DNA of 64,000 nt from Aequorivita aurantiaca (GTDB lineage Bacteria > Bacteroidota > Bacteroidia > Flavobacteriales > Flavobacteriaceae), in the NCBI RefSeq assembly GCF_030410135.1, contig NZ_JAUGQQ010000003.1, positions 186,001-250,000 on the forward strand. Reading direction: 5' to 3'. The notes beneath the pieces were generated by a model, which was not told the origin of the DNA, did not search any database, and saw nothing but the letters and a program-made list of their open reading frames with translations. A program made the position numbers and the translations under genes. Each line of letters opens with the position of its first letter. Position 1 is the stretch's first letter. Below are positions 26,978 to 36,245 of the stretch, piece after piece.

Positions 26978-26985
26978 CAAATATA
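26978..26985 (-). promoter_or_regulatory. -7 promoter element of satD
   Basis: On the minus strand TATATTTG matches TAnnTTTG exactly and lies 16 bases before the satD ATG. The base positions expected for the -33 element, 20 bases further up, fall inside the first palindrome (TTAG at 27009-27006). Confidence 0.55.
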
Positions 26986-26989
26986 CGAT

Positions 26990-27071
26990 TTTATTAGCTT
27001 TTTGACTAATAAAAGAACTTTATTAGCTTAAACACTAATAAATAAGATTTATAAGTATTAACCCTAATAAA
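26990..27071 (-). promoter_or_regulatory. Three phased palindromic operators upstream of satD
   Basis: TTTATTAG-N8-CTAATAAA occurs at 26990-27013 and 27019-27042, and TTTATAAG-N8-CTAATAAA at 27048-27071. The repeat period is exactly 29 bases. The first covers the predicted -33 box of satD and the third reaches the stop codon of pabB. This is a cooperative repressor layout, most simply for SatD itself. Confidence 0.7.
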
Positions 27072-28365
27072 AACCTTTTAATACTTGACGCATAGCTTGG
27101 GCTTTCAATAAACATTCTTCATATTCCTTTTCGGGTGTTGAATTTATAGTAATAGCGCTACCAACGGAGAAGCTTATATATTGATTATCGGAATTATAAA
27201 GAATACTTCTGATAACCACATTAAAATCGAAATCGGATGCGGGTGAAAAATAACCAATTGATCCACTATAAATTCCTCTTTTGGCATCCTCCGTTTCTTC
27301 AATAATTTGCATGGCCGCAATTTTTGGAGCGCCCGTCATGCTACCCATAGGAAAAGTTTGTTTTAATATTTCCACGCTGGGTGTGTTCTCGGAAACGCTG
27401 CAGTGAACAGTGGAAATCAATTGATGAACTTGTTCAAAAGTATAGAGACTGCAAAGTTCCAGCACGGAAACACTGCCCTTTTCGGCAATTCGGGAAAGAT
27501 CGTTGCGAACAAGATCTGTGATCATTATATTTTCGCTTCGTTCTTTGGGGTCGCCGGCCAAGGCCTGAGCCAATTTTAAATCGTCCGTAATAACTTTTGA
27601 ACGTTTTGCGGTCCCTTTTATAGGCTGCGAAATGACCGAATGACCTAATTTTTTTATATAGCGCTCAGGCGAAGCGCAAAGAACATAAAGATGGTCAAAC
27701 TGAAGAAAAGTTGAAAAAGGAGGTTTTGATATTCTGTTGAGCTCAATAAAAGTTTCCAAGGGATTGATGTGGACCTCCTCGCAAAAAAATTCCTGACATA
27801 TGTTCACCTCATAAATATTCCCCCGTCTTATATGTTCCAGCACATTTTCCACCTTTTGAATATAGCTTTCCCGCGATGTTCGGCTTTGTATATTCAAAGG
27901 TTTTAAAGGTTCTGATTTTTCGGCTTGTATGCTTGGTTCAGTGATAAGTTTTAAATCAGCATCCATTTCATCGCTCACCATATTCAGATAATGTACTTCA
28001 ACGCAATCATCATAAAAAAGAAAAAGCTTCTTGGGTTGAAAAAAATAAAGGTCTGGAAAATTGAGACCATCAAAGTTATTGGAATGAAGATTTTCCACAT
28101 CATTTTTCAGATCATAGGATACATATCCAAAAATCCAATCTGCGGTCATGGATTGATATTCGTGAAGTTGCTGAAAAGCATTGTGGCTATCAGTTTTCAA
28201 TGCGGTAAAGGCATCAACAGCAAGAACAGCCTGAAAGGTACAGTGCTTAGTTGAGTAGTTGTTGCCATCCAGCCACACAACTTCGGAAAATTGCCGAGAC
28301 CATTGGAGAATAGCATTTTTTGATTTATCGGTTAAAGGGAAGGAAAATACCTTTACGGTTCGCAT
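27064..28365 (-). CDS. pabB: Aminodeoxychorismate synthase component I (PabB-like)
   Basis: 433 residues of the chorismate-binding family. VLEHIRRGNIYEVNICQEFF, VISQPIKGTAKR (whose lysine is typical of PabB rather than TrpE), TDLVRNDLSRIAEKGSV, MTGAPKIAAMQIIEETE and GIYSGSIGYFSPASDFDFNV are all present. It joins chorismate and ammonia to give aminodeoxychorismate for folate. It lacks an adjacent glutaminase subunit. The start overlaps the reductase stop by one base. The 3' end contains part of the third satD operator. Confidence 0.9.
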   Translation of the reverse strand: MRTVKVFSFPLTDKSKNAILQWSRQFSEVVWLDGNNYSTKHCTFQAVLAVDAFTALKTDSHNAFQQLHEYQSMTADWIFGYVSYDLKNDVENLHSNNFDGLNFPDLYFFQPKKLFLFYDDCVEVHYLNMVSDEMDADLKLITEPSIQAEKSEPLKPLNIQSRTSRESYIQKVENVLEHIRRGNIYEVNICQEFFCEEVHINPLETFIELNRISKPPFSTFLQFDHLYVLCASPERYIKKLGHSVISQPIKGTAKRSKVITDDLKLAQALAGDPKERSENIMITDLVRNDLSRIAEKGSVSVLELCSLYTFEQVHQLISTVHCSVSENTPSVEILKQTFPMGSMTGAPKIAAMQIIEETEDAKRGIYSGSIGYFSPASDFDFNVVIRSILYNSDNQYISFSVGSAITINSTPEKEYEECLLKAQAMRQVLKGFY

Positions 28366-28907
28366 TATTTTTCAATTTGATGTACAAAGTTTTGGATAAC
28401 GTCCGTAAATCCCAAAGACAGGATCTCATTTGAAATGGATTGGGTTTCCTTTGAAAAATTATGTGAGAAAGCGGGAAAACTGAAACTTTCCGTTACGATG
28501 CCTCCAAATTTGGGAAGCAAACGGCTGGTATATTCCAATGCAGAAGCAGCCCCTCTTTTTCCATTGGAAGTGCTCATTAATAGTAGTTTTTTTCCAGAAA
28601 GAAAACTAATATCCAGCCTTGAAAGCCAATCGAGAATGTTTTTGAAGAATGCGGAAATCATTCCGTTATGTTCATTTACTGAAATAATAAGCGCATCGGC
28701 ATCTCTAATTTTACTGTGCAGCAGCCTTAAAGCGGGACTATAGCCCGTTTCCCGTTCTATATCTTCACTGAAAACTGGAAGTTCAAAATCCTTTAGCCTA
28801 ATAATTTCAATTTTGTGAGTTGCTATTTGGCTAGCGGCAAAGTTGATTAATGTTTGGTTAATTGATTGACTGCTATTACTGCCTGCAAAACACACTATTT
28901 TTTTCAT
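28365..28907 (-). CDS. NAD(P)H-dependent FMN reductase
   Basis: A flavodoxin-like protein of 180 residues. CFAGSNSSQSINQTLINFAA at the N-terminus is the phosphate loop for FMN, DADALIISVNEHNGMISAFF gives the flavin and active-site loop, and LLLMSTSNGKRGA follows. It reduces FMN or quinones with NAD(P)H in the cytoplasm. It is the first gene of the unit that continues with pabB. The physiological substrate is not evident. Confidence 0.85.
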   Translation of the reverse strand: MKKIVCFAGSNSSQSINQTLINFAASQIATHKIEIIRLKDFELPVFSEDIERETGYSPALRLLHSKIRDADALIISVNEHNGMISAFFKNILDWLSRLDISFLSGKKLLLMSTSNGKRGAASALEYTSRLLPKFGGIVTESFSFPAFSHNFSKETQSISNEILSLGFTDVIQNFVHQIEK

Positions 28908-28934
28908 CTGTCAAAGTTATTGAAACAGCTTGAT

Positions 28935-28968
28935 TAAAAAAACCCACGCCAAAATTATTGACGTGGGT
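28935..28968 (-). terminator. Terminator of the M36 protease gene
   Basis: ACCCACGCCAA (28942-28952) pairs with TTGACGTGGGT (28958-28968) with one non-Watson-Crick pair. On the minus strand seven T residues follow. Confidence 0.8.
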
Positions 28969-28992
28969 CTTAAGCTTTAAAAAATGAATAAA

Positions 28993-31900
28993 TTATAGTT
29001 TCACGATTCGTTTAACTACACTTGTATTTTCGGCATTTATTTTCACAAAATACATTCCAGTGGCAAGATTATCCATTGAAAAATTGGTTTCTATGCCAGC
29101 TTGTGAAAGGTCAATTTTTTTAATTATTCTACCTTTTACATCTGTAATGATCATATTGCTCAATTGCGCAGAGGTGTTATTTTTCAGTGTAATTTCACCA
29201 CTCGTTGGATTTGGGAATAACAATAGGTTGTTTGCAAATTCATTTTCCCCAATACCAATTAGTTCCTCAACAGTAACAGTAAAGTTACATGTGTCCTCAT
29301 TGCCGGCAGCATCTGTTGCTGTCATCGTCATGGTTGTCACGCCAGGACCTACCAGAGTTCCAGCGGCCGGTGACTGCGTTATAACTGGTGATGGATTACA
29401 GTTGTCCGTGGCAGATGCATCGCCTGTATAATCTGGCAAGGCAAATTGTTGACCCGTTGGTACTGTAACAATAACGTTTGCGGGGCAGGTGATAACTGGA
29501 TTCTCGGTTTCAGCTATTACCTCAGTAAGTGTGCGTTCGCCCGGACAACCCGAGGAACCCAAATTAATGTCACTGTTAGGTGTTCCAAAATCGGAGGTTT
29601 CACAAATGCCAGACCAGTCGGCAGCGGAATCAGCATCACCAACTCTTCTAAATGAATTGGAGCCACAGTCAGTAACAAATGAAGCACCTATTCCACTCCA
29701 ATCAAGATCGGCAGCAGTAATATTAAATCCTGAAACTGTAACATTAAATCCGGAAATTTCTGCAGCGCTGAAATTCCAGAAAACGGAATCAACAACATTT
29801 CCACTTGGGTCAATAATCAAAATCCATCCGGTTCCGGAACTATCCCAGAACAAGTTATTACCCCAATATCCAGCACCTCCATCATCATTCCAATCAACTA
29901 CCGAGTTGGCAGTCATGTTTCCGAGGGTTTTCACAATCGGGTTTACCGTATTGATATTTGAATAGGGTGTATCACTAACTGCAACCTTGTATCCGGTATA
30001 GTCTGTAGCCACACCAACATTCTGAATTTCAAATCTATCGGGTGTTTGCAATCCAATTTCTGAAATTACAAGCTGCGATAAAGGTCCAGGAGCACTTTCT
30101 TGAGCGTACACATCTATTGTTCCGGTTGGAGTGAAGGTATAGGATGTTCCTTCAAAAAGGAAATTTCCACCGGTTGGTGCATCGAACCATCTTATAACAT
30201 TATTTGGATCATTTAAAGTGGCCGTTACGGTCACAGGATCACCTACACAGAAATCTGTTGCCCCAGTGGTTGTTGGCCCAGGTGGAACTGCTAATACCTC
30301 AATTGTATCTGTAGCAGATGACGCTACAGAACATGGCCCTGCCTGCACGTCATAGGTAATTGTATGTACACCTACTCCAGCTGCGGCAGGATCAAAGGTA
30401 AAGGTAGAACCGTTCCCGTCATCAGTAACACCAGGACCGCTGTATGTTCCTCCATTTGGAGTTCCTCCGGATAATCCAGTCTGTACTCCCGCGGTTGCAC
30501 ATACCTCATCCAAGATGGAAAGAGCCGCGGATTGAGATGGTGTATCAAAAGCTTGTGTTCCGTCACTTCTGCTGCTTGACGAACCTTGGCTTGCGCTAAA
30601 GCCCAATCCTCTTTTTGCAAAGGCATCCCAAAGCAAACATTCGTTAGCACCTCCGTAAAGTGCTTGGTCCGCAGCAAAAATCGCATCACGACCATCAACA
30701 AAACCGGGGCTACAAGGTTGCAGTTTCATACCTTCGGTAACTAAAGCCAAAGCTTGTATGTTTCCAGCATCTTGATTTACATCGCCCGTGAAGGTGTAGA
30801 AATCTGGATTAAATCCATGCTCATCAATCAATGCCCAGGTTACTTCCCACAGGATTTCGGCCCAAACAGAACCTACTCCGTGAGGTACGGCGGCCGTTTT
30901 TATAAAATCATAAGTTTGAGGATTCACGCCCATATCTGTACTATACGGATAATCACGAATACCACCTCCTCCTTGGCCTTGACCAAAAAGATATGTTCCC
31001 ACAGCGCGCGCATCTGTACCAGTATCCCCAGTTTGAATTGTAAGTATTACTCCGAAAAAGTCGCTCCAACCTTCACCCATTTGTTCTTGGTTTTGCAAAC
31101 AACTTGATGCTGCGGGACCGCCGGTTAATCTATTTGAAATTCCGTGACCATATTCGTGCATAATTACCAAATTATCAAAATCACCATCTTTATCATTGCA
31201 AATATACATTTGCATTGTCGGGTTGCTACCATCGGGTGGGGTTCCGAAGTTGGCGTTACAAGTACCGGAACCGTCCTGTGCTTCCGCATTTACAGAATCA
31301 CTTCCAGCGCCTCCGTTTCCATAGTTATTCTCTTGAAAGTTCCCGCTTATTTCATCAAAACCATACTGATACATAATGTCATGGAAAACATTGTTCATAT
31401 AAAATAGGTTGGTTATTGCGGCATCCTCATATTGATTTGCATTGGTATATACCTGACTAAATGGATAGCCCGTAAATTCAAGATTTGGACCGGCATTAGG
31501 TTGGTAACCTGGATTGTTTCCATCCTCATAAGCGTTCACGTTGTTGCCTCGTGTTGTGGTATATTCAGCACCGGCAGCGCCATTCGTATCATGCCATCCA
31601 AAAGGGGAGGCAGTTGGGTCTGCAGGCTGTACCTCAATTGTGCGAGCACCGTAGTATGGACTTTCCAAAGGCAATGCAATAACTTCATAACATTCAGTGC
31701 ATGCTGCTGGTTTGTTCTCAAGTGTTTCTTTATAATTTGGAATATCAAAAAGATTGGCATTAAAATCCAACGCGTGCACATCATTGCTGTGATCGTGATG
31801 AACTGCACAACTAACCATCCAGTTTGCCTTATTGATAATTTCACCTGTGGTTGCATTAACCCTCACACTCCACCAATCCTGCTGGCTTTTTTCCTGAATG

Positions 31901-32442
31901 GAAATATCCCAGCATAATACCAATTGGTTATTTTCGGTTAGGGCATACATCAGTTTTGCAGGAATGGGGCTCAAAGATATTCCGCCATCGTTTAGCAAGG
32001 TTTCCTTTGCTAATCCCTTTGGACCATTTATGACTGATAAAGAACCATTAATGGAATAGCCAAGCTGCATAGCCGCCGCCTGAACCGCTTGAGCAGCAGA
32101 CAGCCCTGGTTGGTTAGAGCCAAACATTTTTTGAGCTGTGCTTTTTATAAATTTGTTGTCTTCGGAAATTACCTCTCCGGTAGCTAATGTATGAATGCCG
32201 GATTCGGTGCCATAAATTTCAATTCCATTCAACAGCTGTCTGAAATAAATGTGCTGAATGTTACTAGCTTTACTAACCGTTTGGCTAGTGATTTGCCAAC
32301 TCACATCTTGTGGCAATAATTCATTTTGTTCCAGATAGTGACTCAACTCTTTGTTGACGACTCCTGAAAAGTTTTGCGCAATCATAGTGCCCGAAAACAC
32401 TAAAATGATTGCCAGGAAAAAACTCCGGGTAACTTTTTTCAT
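28993..32442 (-). CDS. Secreted M36 (fungalysin-like) metalloprotease with type IX sorting tail
   Basis: 1149 residues. A signal peptide (1-22) and a propeptide to about 200 precede the M36 domain, which has the zinc motif HEYGH (429-433) and the third ligand Glu457 in GEGWSDFF. Then come an Ig-like segment (650-720), a lamin-tail-like domain LVISEIGLQTPDRFEIQNVG (791-960) and an HYR domain NPVITCPANVIVTVP (980-1058). The type IX sorting tail starts LLLFPNPTSGEITLKN near 1073 and ends VVKRIVKL. It is exported to the surface or medium and degrades protein. A lone gene with its own terminator. Confidence 0.95.
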   Translation of the reverse strand: MKKVTRSFFLAIILVFSGTMIAQNFSGVVNKELSHYLEQNELLPQDVSWQITSQTVSKASNIQHIYFRQLLNGIEIYGTESGIHTLATGEVISEDNKFIKSTAQKMFGSNQPGLSAAQAVQAAAMQLGYSINGSLSVINGPKGLAKETLLNDGGISLSPIPAKLMYALTENNQLVLCWDISIQEKSQQDWWSVRVNATTGEIINKANWMVSCAVHHDHSNDVHALDFNANLFDIPNYKETLENKPAACTECYEVIALPLESPYYGARTIEVQPADPTASPFGWHDTNGAAGAEYTTTRGNNVNAYEDGNNPGYQPNAGPNLEFTGYPFSQVYTNANQYEDAAITNLFYMNNVFHDIMYQYGFDEISGNFQENNYGNGGAGSDSVNAEAQDGSGTCNANFGTPPDGSNPTMQMYICNDKDGDFDNLVIMHEYGHGISNRLTGGPAASSCLQNQEQMGEGWSDFFGVILTIQTGDTGTDARAVGTYLFGQGQGGGGIRDYPYSTDMGVNPQTYDFIKTAAVPHGVGSVWAEILWEVTWALIDEHGFNPDFYTFTGDVNQDAGNIQALALVTEGMKLQPCSPGFVDGRDAIFAADQALYGGANECLLWDAFAKRGLGFSASQGSSSSRSDGTQAFDTPSQSAALSILDEVCATAGVQTGLSGGTPNGGTYSGPGVTDDGNGSTFTFDPAAAGVGVHTITYDVQAGPCSVASSATDTIEVLAVPPGPTTTGATDFCVGDPVTVTATLNDPNNVIRWFDAPTGGNFLFEGTSYTFTPTGTIDVYAQESAPGPLSQLVISEIGLQTPDRFEIQNVGVATDYTGYKVAVSDTPYSNINTVNPIVKTLGNMTANSVVDWNDDGGAGYWGNNLFWDSSGTGWILIIDPSGNVVDSVFWNFSAAEISGFNVTVSGFNITAADLDWSGIGASFVTDCGSNSFRRVGDADSAADWSGICETSDFGTPNSDINLGSSGCPGERTLTEVIAETENPVITCPANVIVTVPTGQQFALPDYTGDASATDNCNPSPVITQSPAAGTLVGPGVTTMTMTATDAAGNEDTCNFTVTVEELIGIGENEFANNLLLFPNPTSGEITLKNNTSAQLSNMIITDVKGRIIKKIDLSQAGIETNFSMDNLATGMYFVKINAENTSVVKRIVKL

Positions 32443-32649
32443 TTTTGGATTTTTTTGGATTAATATTAGTTTTAAGCAGATTAAGTTTCTGTAAAGCTAT
32501 TAAAAAATAGTTTTTTCACAACTTTTTCTTAAAACACCTAAGGAAATTTAACATATACATAGAATTACTCAATAATCCATCAAGCCGAATAAAAACACTT
32601 CAATAATGTTAGAAAATAATTTCATTACATTTACTAACAAAAAAGTTCT

Positions 32650-33183
32650 ATGGAACAACCCAACAATTTAATTATTGCAATGCAAAACGGTGATGAGAAA
32701 GCCTTTTCCAATTTGTATACCATGTACAGTGAAGCGGTTTATGGAATTATTTACAGTATTGTGTTGGATGAAAACACTGCCGAGGAACTATTGCAGGATG
32801 TTTTCGTGAAAGTCTGGAATAATGCCACTTCTTATTCCGTTAAGAAGGGGAGGTTTTTCACCTGGCTTTTGAATATTGCACGCAATGCCGCCATAGATGA
32901 AACCCGCTCAAAGGCTTTTAAGAATAGACGAAAAAACCTTAACATTACCAATTTCGTAGATATACTTACATCCTCAGACAGTCTAAACAGAGCAACGAAT
33001 GCAATAGGGTTAAAAAAGTTTGTGGAAGCACTAAAACCGGCGTGTATCAAAATTATTGATCTTTTATATTTCAAAGGTTTTACTCAAGCCGAGGCATCCA
33101 AAACGTTGGATTTGCCCATAGGAACCATAAAAACAAGAAACAGGACCTGCATAAACGAACTGCGGGAAATGGTTTTAGGATAA
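32650..33183 (+). CDS. ECF-type RNA polymerase sigma factor
   Basis: 177 residues. Region 2 is LYTMYSEAVYGIIYSIVLDE plus ENTAEELLQDVFVKVWNNA, and region 4 is GFTQAEASKTLDLPIGTIKT. It resembles the SigK/SigL branch, which works with RskA-type anti-sigma factors, and such a gene follows after six bases. The two are surely one operon. The product switches RNA polymerase to a small regulon, whose signal is unknown here. The divergent neighbour is the M36 protease. Confidence 0.93.
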   Translation: MEQPNNLIIAMQNGDEKAFSNLYTMYSEAVYGIIYSIVLDENTAEELLQDVFVKVWNNATSYSVKKGRFFTWLLNIARNAAIDETRSKAFKNRRKNLNITNFVDILTSSDSLNRATNAIGLKKFVEALKPACIKIIDLLYFKGFTQAEASKTLDLPIGTIKTRNRTCINELREMVLG

Positions 33184-33189
33184 AAAAAT

Positions 33190-33984
33190 ATGACTCCAGA
33201 AGAAATCATAGCATCAGGAAATTTGGAACTTTACGTTTGTGGCGCATTGTCGCCAGAGGAAGCGACTGAGGTGGAACAAGCGATTGCTGCACATCCAGAA
33301 GTTAAGCGTGAAGTAGAACTAATTGAAGAATCGCTCATCCTTTTAGCTGAAACCGTAGCACCACCCGTGTCCGCAATGGTTTGGACCTATATTTTAGATT
33401 CTATACGAAATGTGCGCGACGATGGCAATGGTAAGGTTAGAAAACTCAATTGGCCAGCTATTACGGGATGGGCCGCAGCCATTCTATTTTTGGGTGGAAT
33501 TATGTGGATGTTAAAGCAGACAAATGATTTAAATGATGCACTTCAAGTAACAACAACCCAAAATACAATATTAAAGGAAGAAAAATCCACAGTAGAAAGT
33601 AAGCTTGCGGAAAACGATAAAACTCTGGAAATTTTAAGGTCAAGAGATTATCGAACTTATACACTGCCGGGAAATCAAGCGGTGGCTCCCGAAGCTTTCG
33701 CGAAAGTTTATCTTCATAATAAAGAAAATGTAGCATATATTGATGTTAGTGGCTTACCCACACCCCCACGTGGAAAAGTATATCAAGTATGGTCCCTAAA
33801 AATGGAACCGCTCACCCCCACTAGTGTTGGACTGATTGACCCCGTAAATAAAACAGCGGAAAATCTTTATAGATTTGTGGATTTCCCAATGCCGGAGGCA
33901 ATTGGCATAACGTTGGAACCTGAGGGCGGTAGCGATACGCCCACGTTATCCCAACTATACACTTTAGGAATGATAACTCTTTAG
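33190..33984 (+). CDS. RskA-family anti-sigma factor
   Basis: 264 residues. An N-terminal zinc-free anti-sigma domain (GNLELYVCGALSPEEATEVE) is followed by one membrane helix (about 81-100, WAAAILFLGGIMWML), a short coiled coil, and the periplasmic RskA domain with FAKVYLHNKENVAYIDVSGL and PRGKVYQVWSLKMEPLTPTS. It holds the adjacent sigma factor inactive at the membrane until a periplasmic signal releases it. It starts six bases after the sigma factor stop. Confidence 0.9.
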   Translation: MTPEEIIASGNLELYVCGALSPEEATEVEQAIAAHPEVKREVELIEESLILLAETVAPPVSAMVWTYILDSIRNVRDDGNGKVRKLNWPAITGWAAAILFLGGIMWMLKQTNDLNDALQVTTTQNTILKEEKSTVESKLAENDKTLEILRSRDYRTYTLPGNQAVAPEAFAKVYLHNKENVAYIDVSGLPTPPRGKVYQVWSLKMEPLTPTSVGLIDPVNKTAENLYRFVDFPMPEAIGITLEPEGGSDTPTLSQLYTLGMITL

Positions 33985-34008
33985 AAGGAAATAATCGATT
34001 TTTTCCAT

Positions 34009-34036
34009 ACCCGGACCAAAGCGGACGGGTTTTTTT
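34009..34036 (+). terminator. Terminator of the sigma/anti-sigma operon
   Basis: ACCCG (34009-34013) and CGGGT (34026-34030) close a hairpin with an imperfect inner CC/GG stem, followed by seven T residues. Confidence 0.65.
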
Positions 34037-34060
34037 GGTTCCATTCGGTTATAAAAACAC

Positions 34061-34092
34061 AAAAAGCGTCCGACACAATGTGACGGACGCTT
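34061..34092 (-). terminator. Probable terminator of the TPR lipoprotein gene
   Basis: AAGCGTCCG (34064-34072) pairs with CGGACGCTT (34084-34092), extended by CAC/GTG inside after one mismatch. On the minus strand five T residues follow. It lies 120 bases beyond the TPR gene stop. Confidence 0.6.
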
Positions 34093-34113
34093 CAACTAAC
34101 AAAAAAACTCTGA

Positions 34114-34162
34114 AAAGCCGATATTTAATCGGCTTTGTAAAATCTATCAATTACTTGATAGA
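34114..34162. repeat. Two further perfect hairpins in the convergent spacer
   Basis: AAAGCCGAT/ATCGGCTTT (34114-34122 and 34128-34136) and TCTATCAA/TTGATAGA (34143-34150 and 34155-34162) are perfect inverted repeats with four- or five-base loops. Neither has a long T tract. They may be mRNA-end structures. Confidence 0.6.
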
Positions 34163-34215
34163 TAACCAACCTCAAATTTATTTACGTAAATATGATTGAT
34201 TTGGTTTTCAAAAAT

Positions 34216-35493
34216 TTATAATTTTTCGATTTCCTTTGAAGTAAGGGGGCCTAATTCATAAGTAGCGTCGCGTAATTCTTCTTTTAAAGTTGCCACCCTA
34301 TCGTCCATTTCATTTTCTTTATAAATGAGAGCGGCGTGAAAAAGTGCCGTGGGCTCAACAGTTTTACCCATTACGTGCTTTTCTATTGTTTGAAGTGCAG
34401 CCTTTTTGTTGCCTGTCTTTAACTGCGCATAAGCCAATAATTGGTATGTTTCAGGGGTTGCTCGGTTTGCAACTTCCATATGTGCCAGCTCCAGAGCTTT
34501 TTTGGGCTGCCGATCTGCGTAATATTCTATAAGATAGGTGTTGAACATCCCTCCATATTGGGGATTTTCCGCCGCATCTAAAAACTTTTCATATTCTGAA
34601 TTTGCCTCGGAAAGGCTGCCATTAAATTCAGCCATCTCTCCTTTTAAAAGAAAAAATTCGGGCGCTTTGTAATTTATCATTATGGAATCCAATATTCTAT
34701 TTGCCTCTTCGGTGTTTTTTTTTGAAGAATATAGCATCCACGCTAGTTGCTTCTTTACATAATGATTGTCCGGCTCAATGGACAACGTTTTTATATAATT
34801 GTTATAAGAATCCTGAAGCCTTCCGGCATGACCGTAATAATCGCCAATATTGCTATAAACCCAAACTTTTAGTTTTTTATTGTTTCTTTTTTCGGCAATA
34901 TGCATGGCCTGCTCCATATATTTAATTGCTGCTTCAAGATTGTTATTATGATCGCTCCATTTCGCCAATCTTATTAAATAATTAAAATCATTTGTGTCCT
35001 TTATTTTTCCTAATAGGGTATCTGCCTTTTTATACTCGCCCAATTCCATCGCTACATCAAAAAGCATCATTTCTGTTTCCCGATGATTGTCTGGATAGGT
35101 GTAGGCAGTTTCCAATAATGTCTGTGCTTCCATAAAACGATGTTGTGAAATATAGTTATGCGCCAATTCTCTTAAATATACATCGTGGTTTCGCCCGGCA
35201 ATATTGCAACACTTTTTAAGGAGCTTTTCCGAGGACATTAAATGGGAAGTTTCTCCTGTAATTCCAAAAAGTGCTGCGCGCAGATTGGATAGTTTATGCA
35301 TTTGCAATAGCTTGGTTGAATCATTATTGAATTTTTTCTGCCAAAAACCAAGCTCCTCCAAAAGCGCATCTTTTGTGGGTGTATGGGTTGTAAGCAGATA
35401 TTGATTATAGTCCTTGGGATCTGTAATATTTTTAGGCGTGTTTTGACAACTATAGAGAACTGCAACAAAAGCCAGCGTGATTAAATTTTTCAT
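34216..35493 (-). CDS. TPR-repeat lipoprotein
   Basis: 425 residues from the ATG at 35493, which starts the signal peptide MKNLITLAFVAVLYSCQNT with a lipobox cysteine; an ATG seven codons earlier is less likely. The mature part is a chain of tetratricopeptide-like helices, for example AIKYMEQAMHIAEKRN, YSNIGDYYGHAGRLQDSYNN and LAHMEVANRATPETYQLLAY. It would sit in the outer or inner membrane facing the periplasm and act as a scaffold. A terminator separates it from the DUF4331 pair upstream. The partner is unknown. Confidence 0.8.
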   Translation of the reverse strand: MKNLITLAFVAVLYSCQNTPKNITDPKDYNQYLLTTHTPTKDALLEELGFWQKKFNNDSTKLLQMHKLSNLRAALFGITGETSHLMSSEKLLKKCCNIAGRNHDVYLRELAHNYISQHRFMEAQTLLETAYTYPDNHRETEMMLFDVAMELGEYKKADTLLGKIKDTNDFNYLIRLAKWSDHNNNLEAAIKYMEQAMHIAEKRNNKKLKVWVYSNIGDYYGHAGRLQDSYNNYIKTLSIEPDNHYVKKQLAWMLYSSKKNTEEANRILDSIMINYKAPEFFLLKGEMAEFNGSLSEANSEYEKFLDAAENPQYGGMFNTYLIEYYADRQPKKALELAHMEVANRATPETYQLLAYAQLKTGNKKAALQTIEKHVMGKTVEPTALFHAALIYKENEMDDRVATLKEELRDATYELGPLTSKEIEKL

Positions 35494-35547
35494 ATTTAAA
35501 ATTAGAGTTTGCATTTAGCTTTCCATTTTTAAAAAGCTTCAAAAACA

Positions 35548-35574
35548 AAAAAGAGAACAAAATGTTCTCTTTTT
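35548..35574 (-). terminator. Terminator of the DUF4331 pair
   Basis: AAAAAGAGAACA (35548-35559) and TGTTCTCTTTTT (35563-35574) form a perfect 12-pair stem with an AAA loop. T-rich sequence follows on both strands. It lies between the DUF4331 gene at 35593 and the TPR gene. Confidence 0.8.
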
Positions 35575-35592
35575 CATAGTAGAATCTGCATT

Positions 35593-36219
35593 TTAAAAAG
35601 GATCAGCAAGATAGGGAAAGGTTGTTGCGAATGTTGCATCGTTGGCGGGCACTCCATCACTGGTTAAGCCAGGATTTTCAGATCCATCTGGGCCACCAAA
35701 GATCAATAATAACGAAACGTCAATAACATCGTCACTCAAAGCTCTTCCCGTTAATATTTCTGTTCCGTTAAGATAGGTTGTTACGCCACTTTGCGCCAAC
35801 CACAGTACATCGTTTGATAGAACTGTGGTAAAATCTTCAGCATTTAAGCCCAGCGCATTGGTGGTGTAAGCGGGGTTCAAGGTTAGTAGGTTTGTTTGAA
35901 ATTTGTTTTGGAATGCAGCCTGCATTTCTGAAGGAACGGTTACATTGAAGGCATCCTTAAAACCGGTAGTTCCGAAAATGGTATTTATTCCTGGACGGCC
36001 CATTTGGTCCTCTTGAATGTAAGTTCCGCTGAAATCCAGAACTTCCCCGCAGGGTGTGCAGGCTGATCCGCCACAGTCAATGCCGGTTTCCTCGCCATTC
36101 AATATTCCATCTGTACAAGTAGCATTTATAATTACATTATCGTCTTCATCCTTACATTGCACAAATAAAAGTGATGTGGCAAGAGTGGCGCAAAGGGTTA
36201 TATATTTAAATGATTTCAT
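35593..36219 (-). CDS. DUF4331-related lipoprotein (C-terminal half type)
   Basis: 208 residues. The lipobox is ATSLLFVQC (cysteine near 22), followed by a short Cys-rich module CTDGILNGEETGIDCGGSAC. The main part has MGRPGINTIFGTTGFKDAFN and LGLNAEDFTTVLSNDVLWL, which matches the C-terminal half of longer DUF4331 proteins. The adjacent upstream gene carries the N-terminal half type, so here the family is split in two. Function is unknown. It lies 26 bases after its partner. Confidence 0.75.
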   Translation of the reverse strand: MKSFKYITLCATLATSLLFVQCKDEDDNVIINATCTDGILNGEETGIDCGGSACTPCGEVLDFSGTYIQEDQMGRPGINTIFGTTGFKDAFNVTVPSEMQAAFQNKFQTNLLTLNPAYTTNALGLNAEDFTTVLSNDVLWLAQSGVTTYLNGTEILTGRALSDDVIDVSLLLIFGGPDGSENPGLTSDGVPANDATFATTFPYLADPF

Positions 36220-36245
36220 CTGTAAAATTTTTTGGTTAGCAATCT

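Noticed and set aside
26990-27071. 29-base periodic repeats taken as a mini CRISPR
   Set aside because: The units are palindromes with 8-base variable centres and 5-base gaps, without spacers or cas genes; they fit operators.
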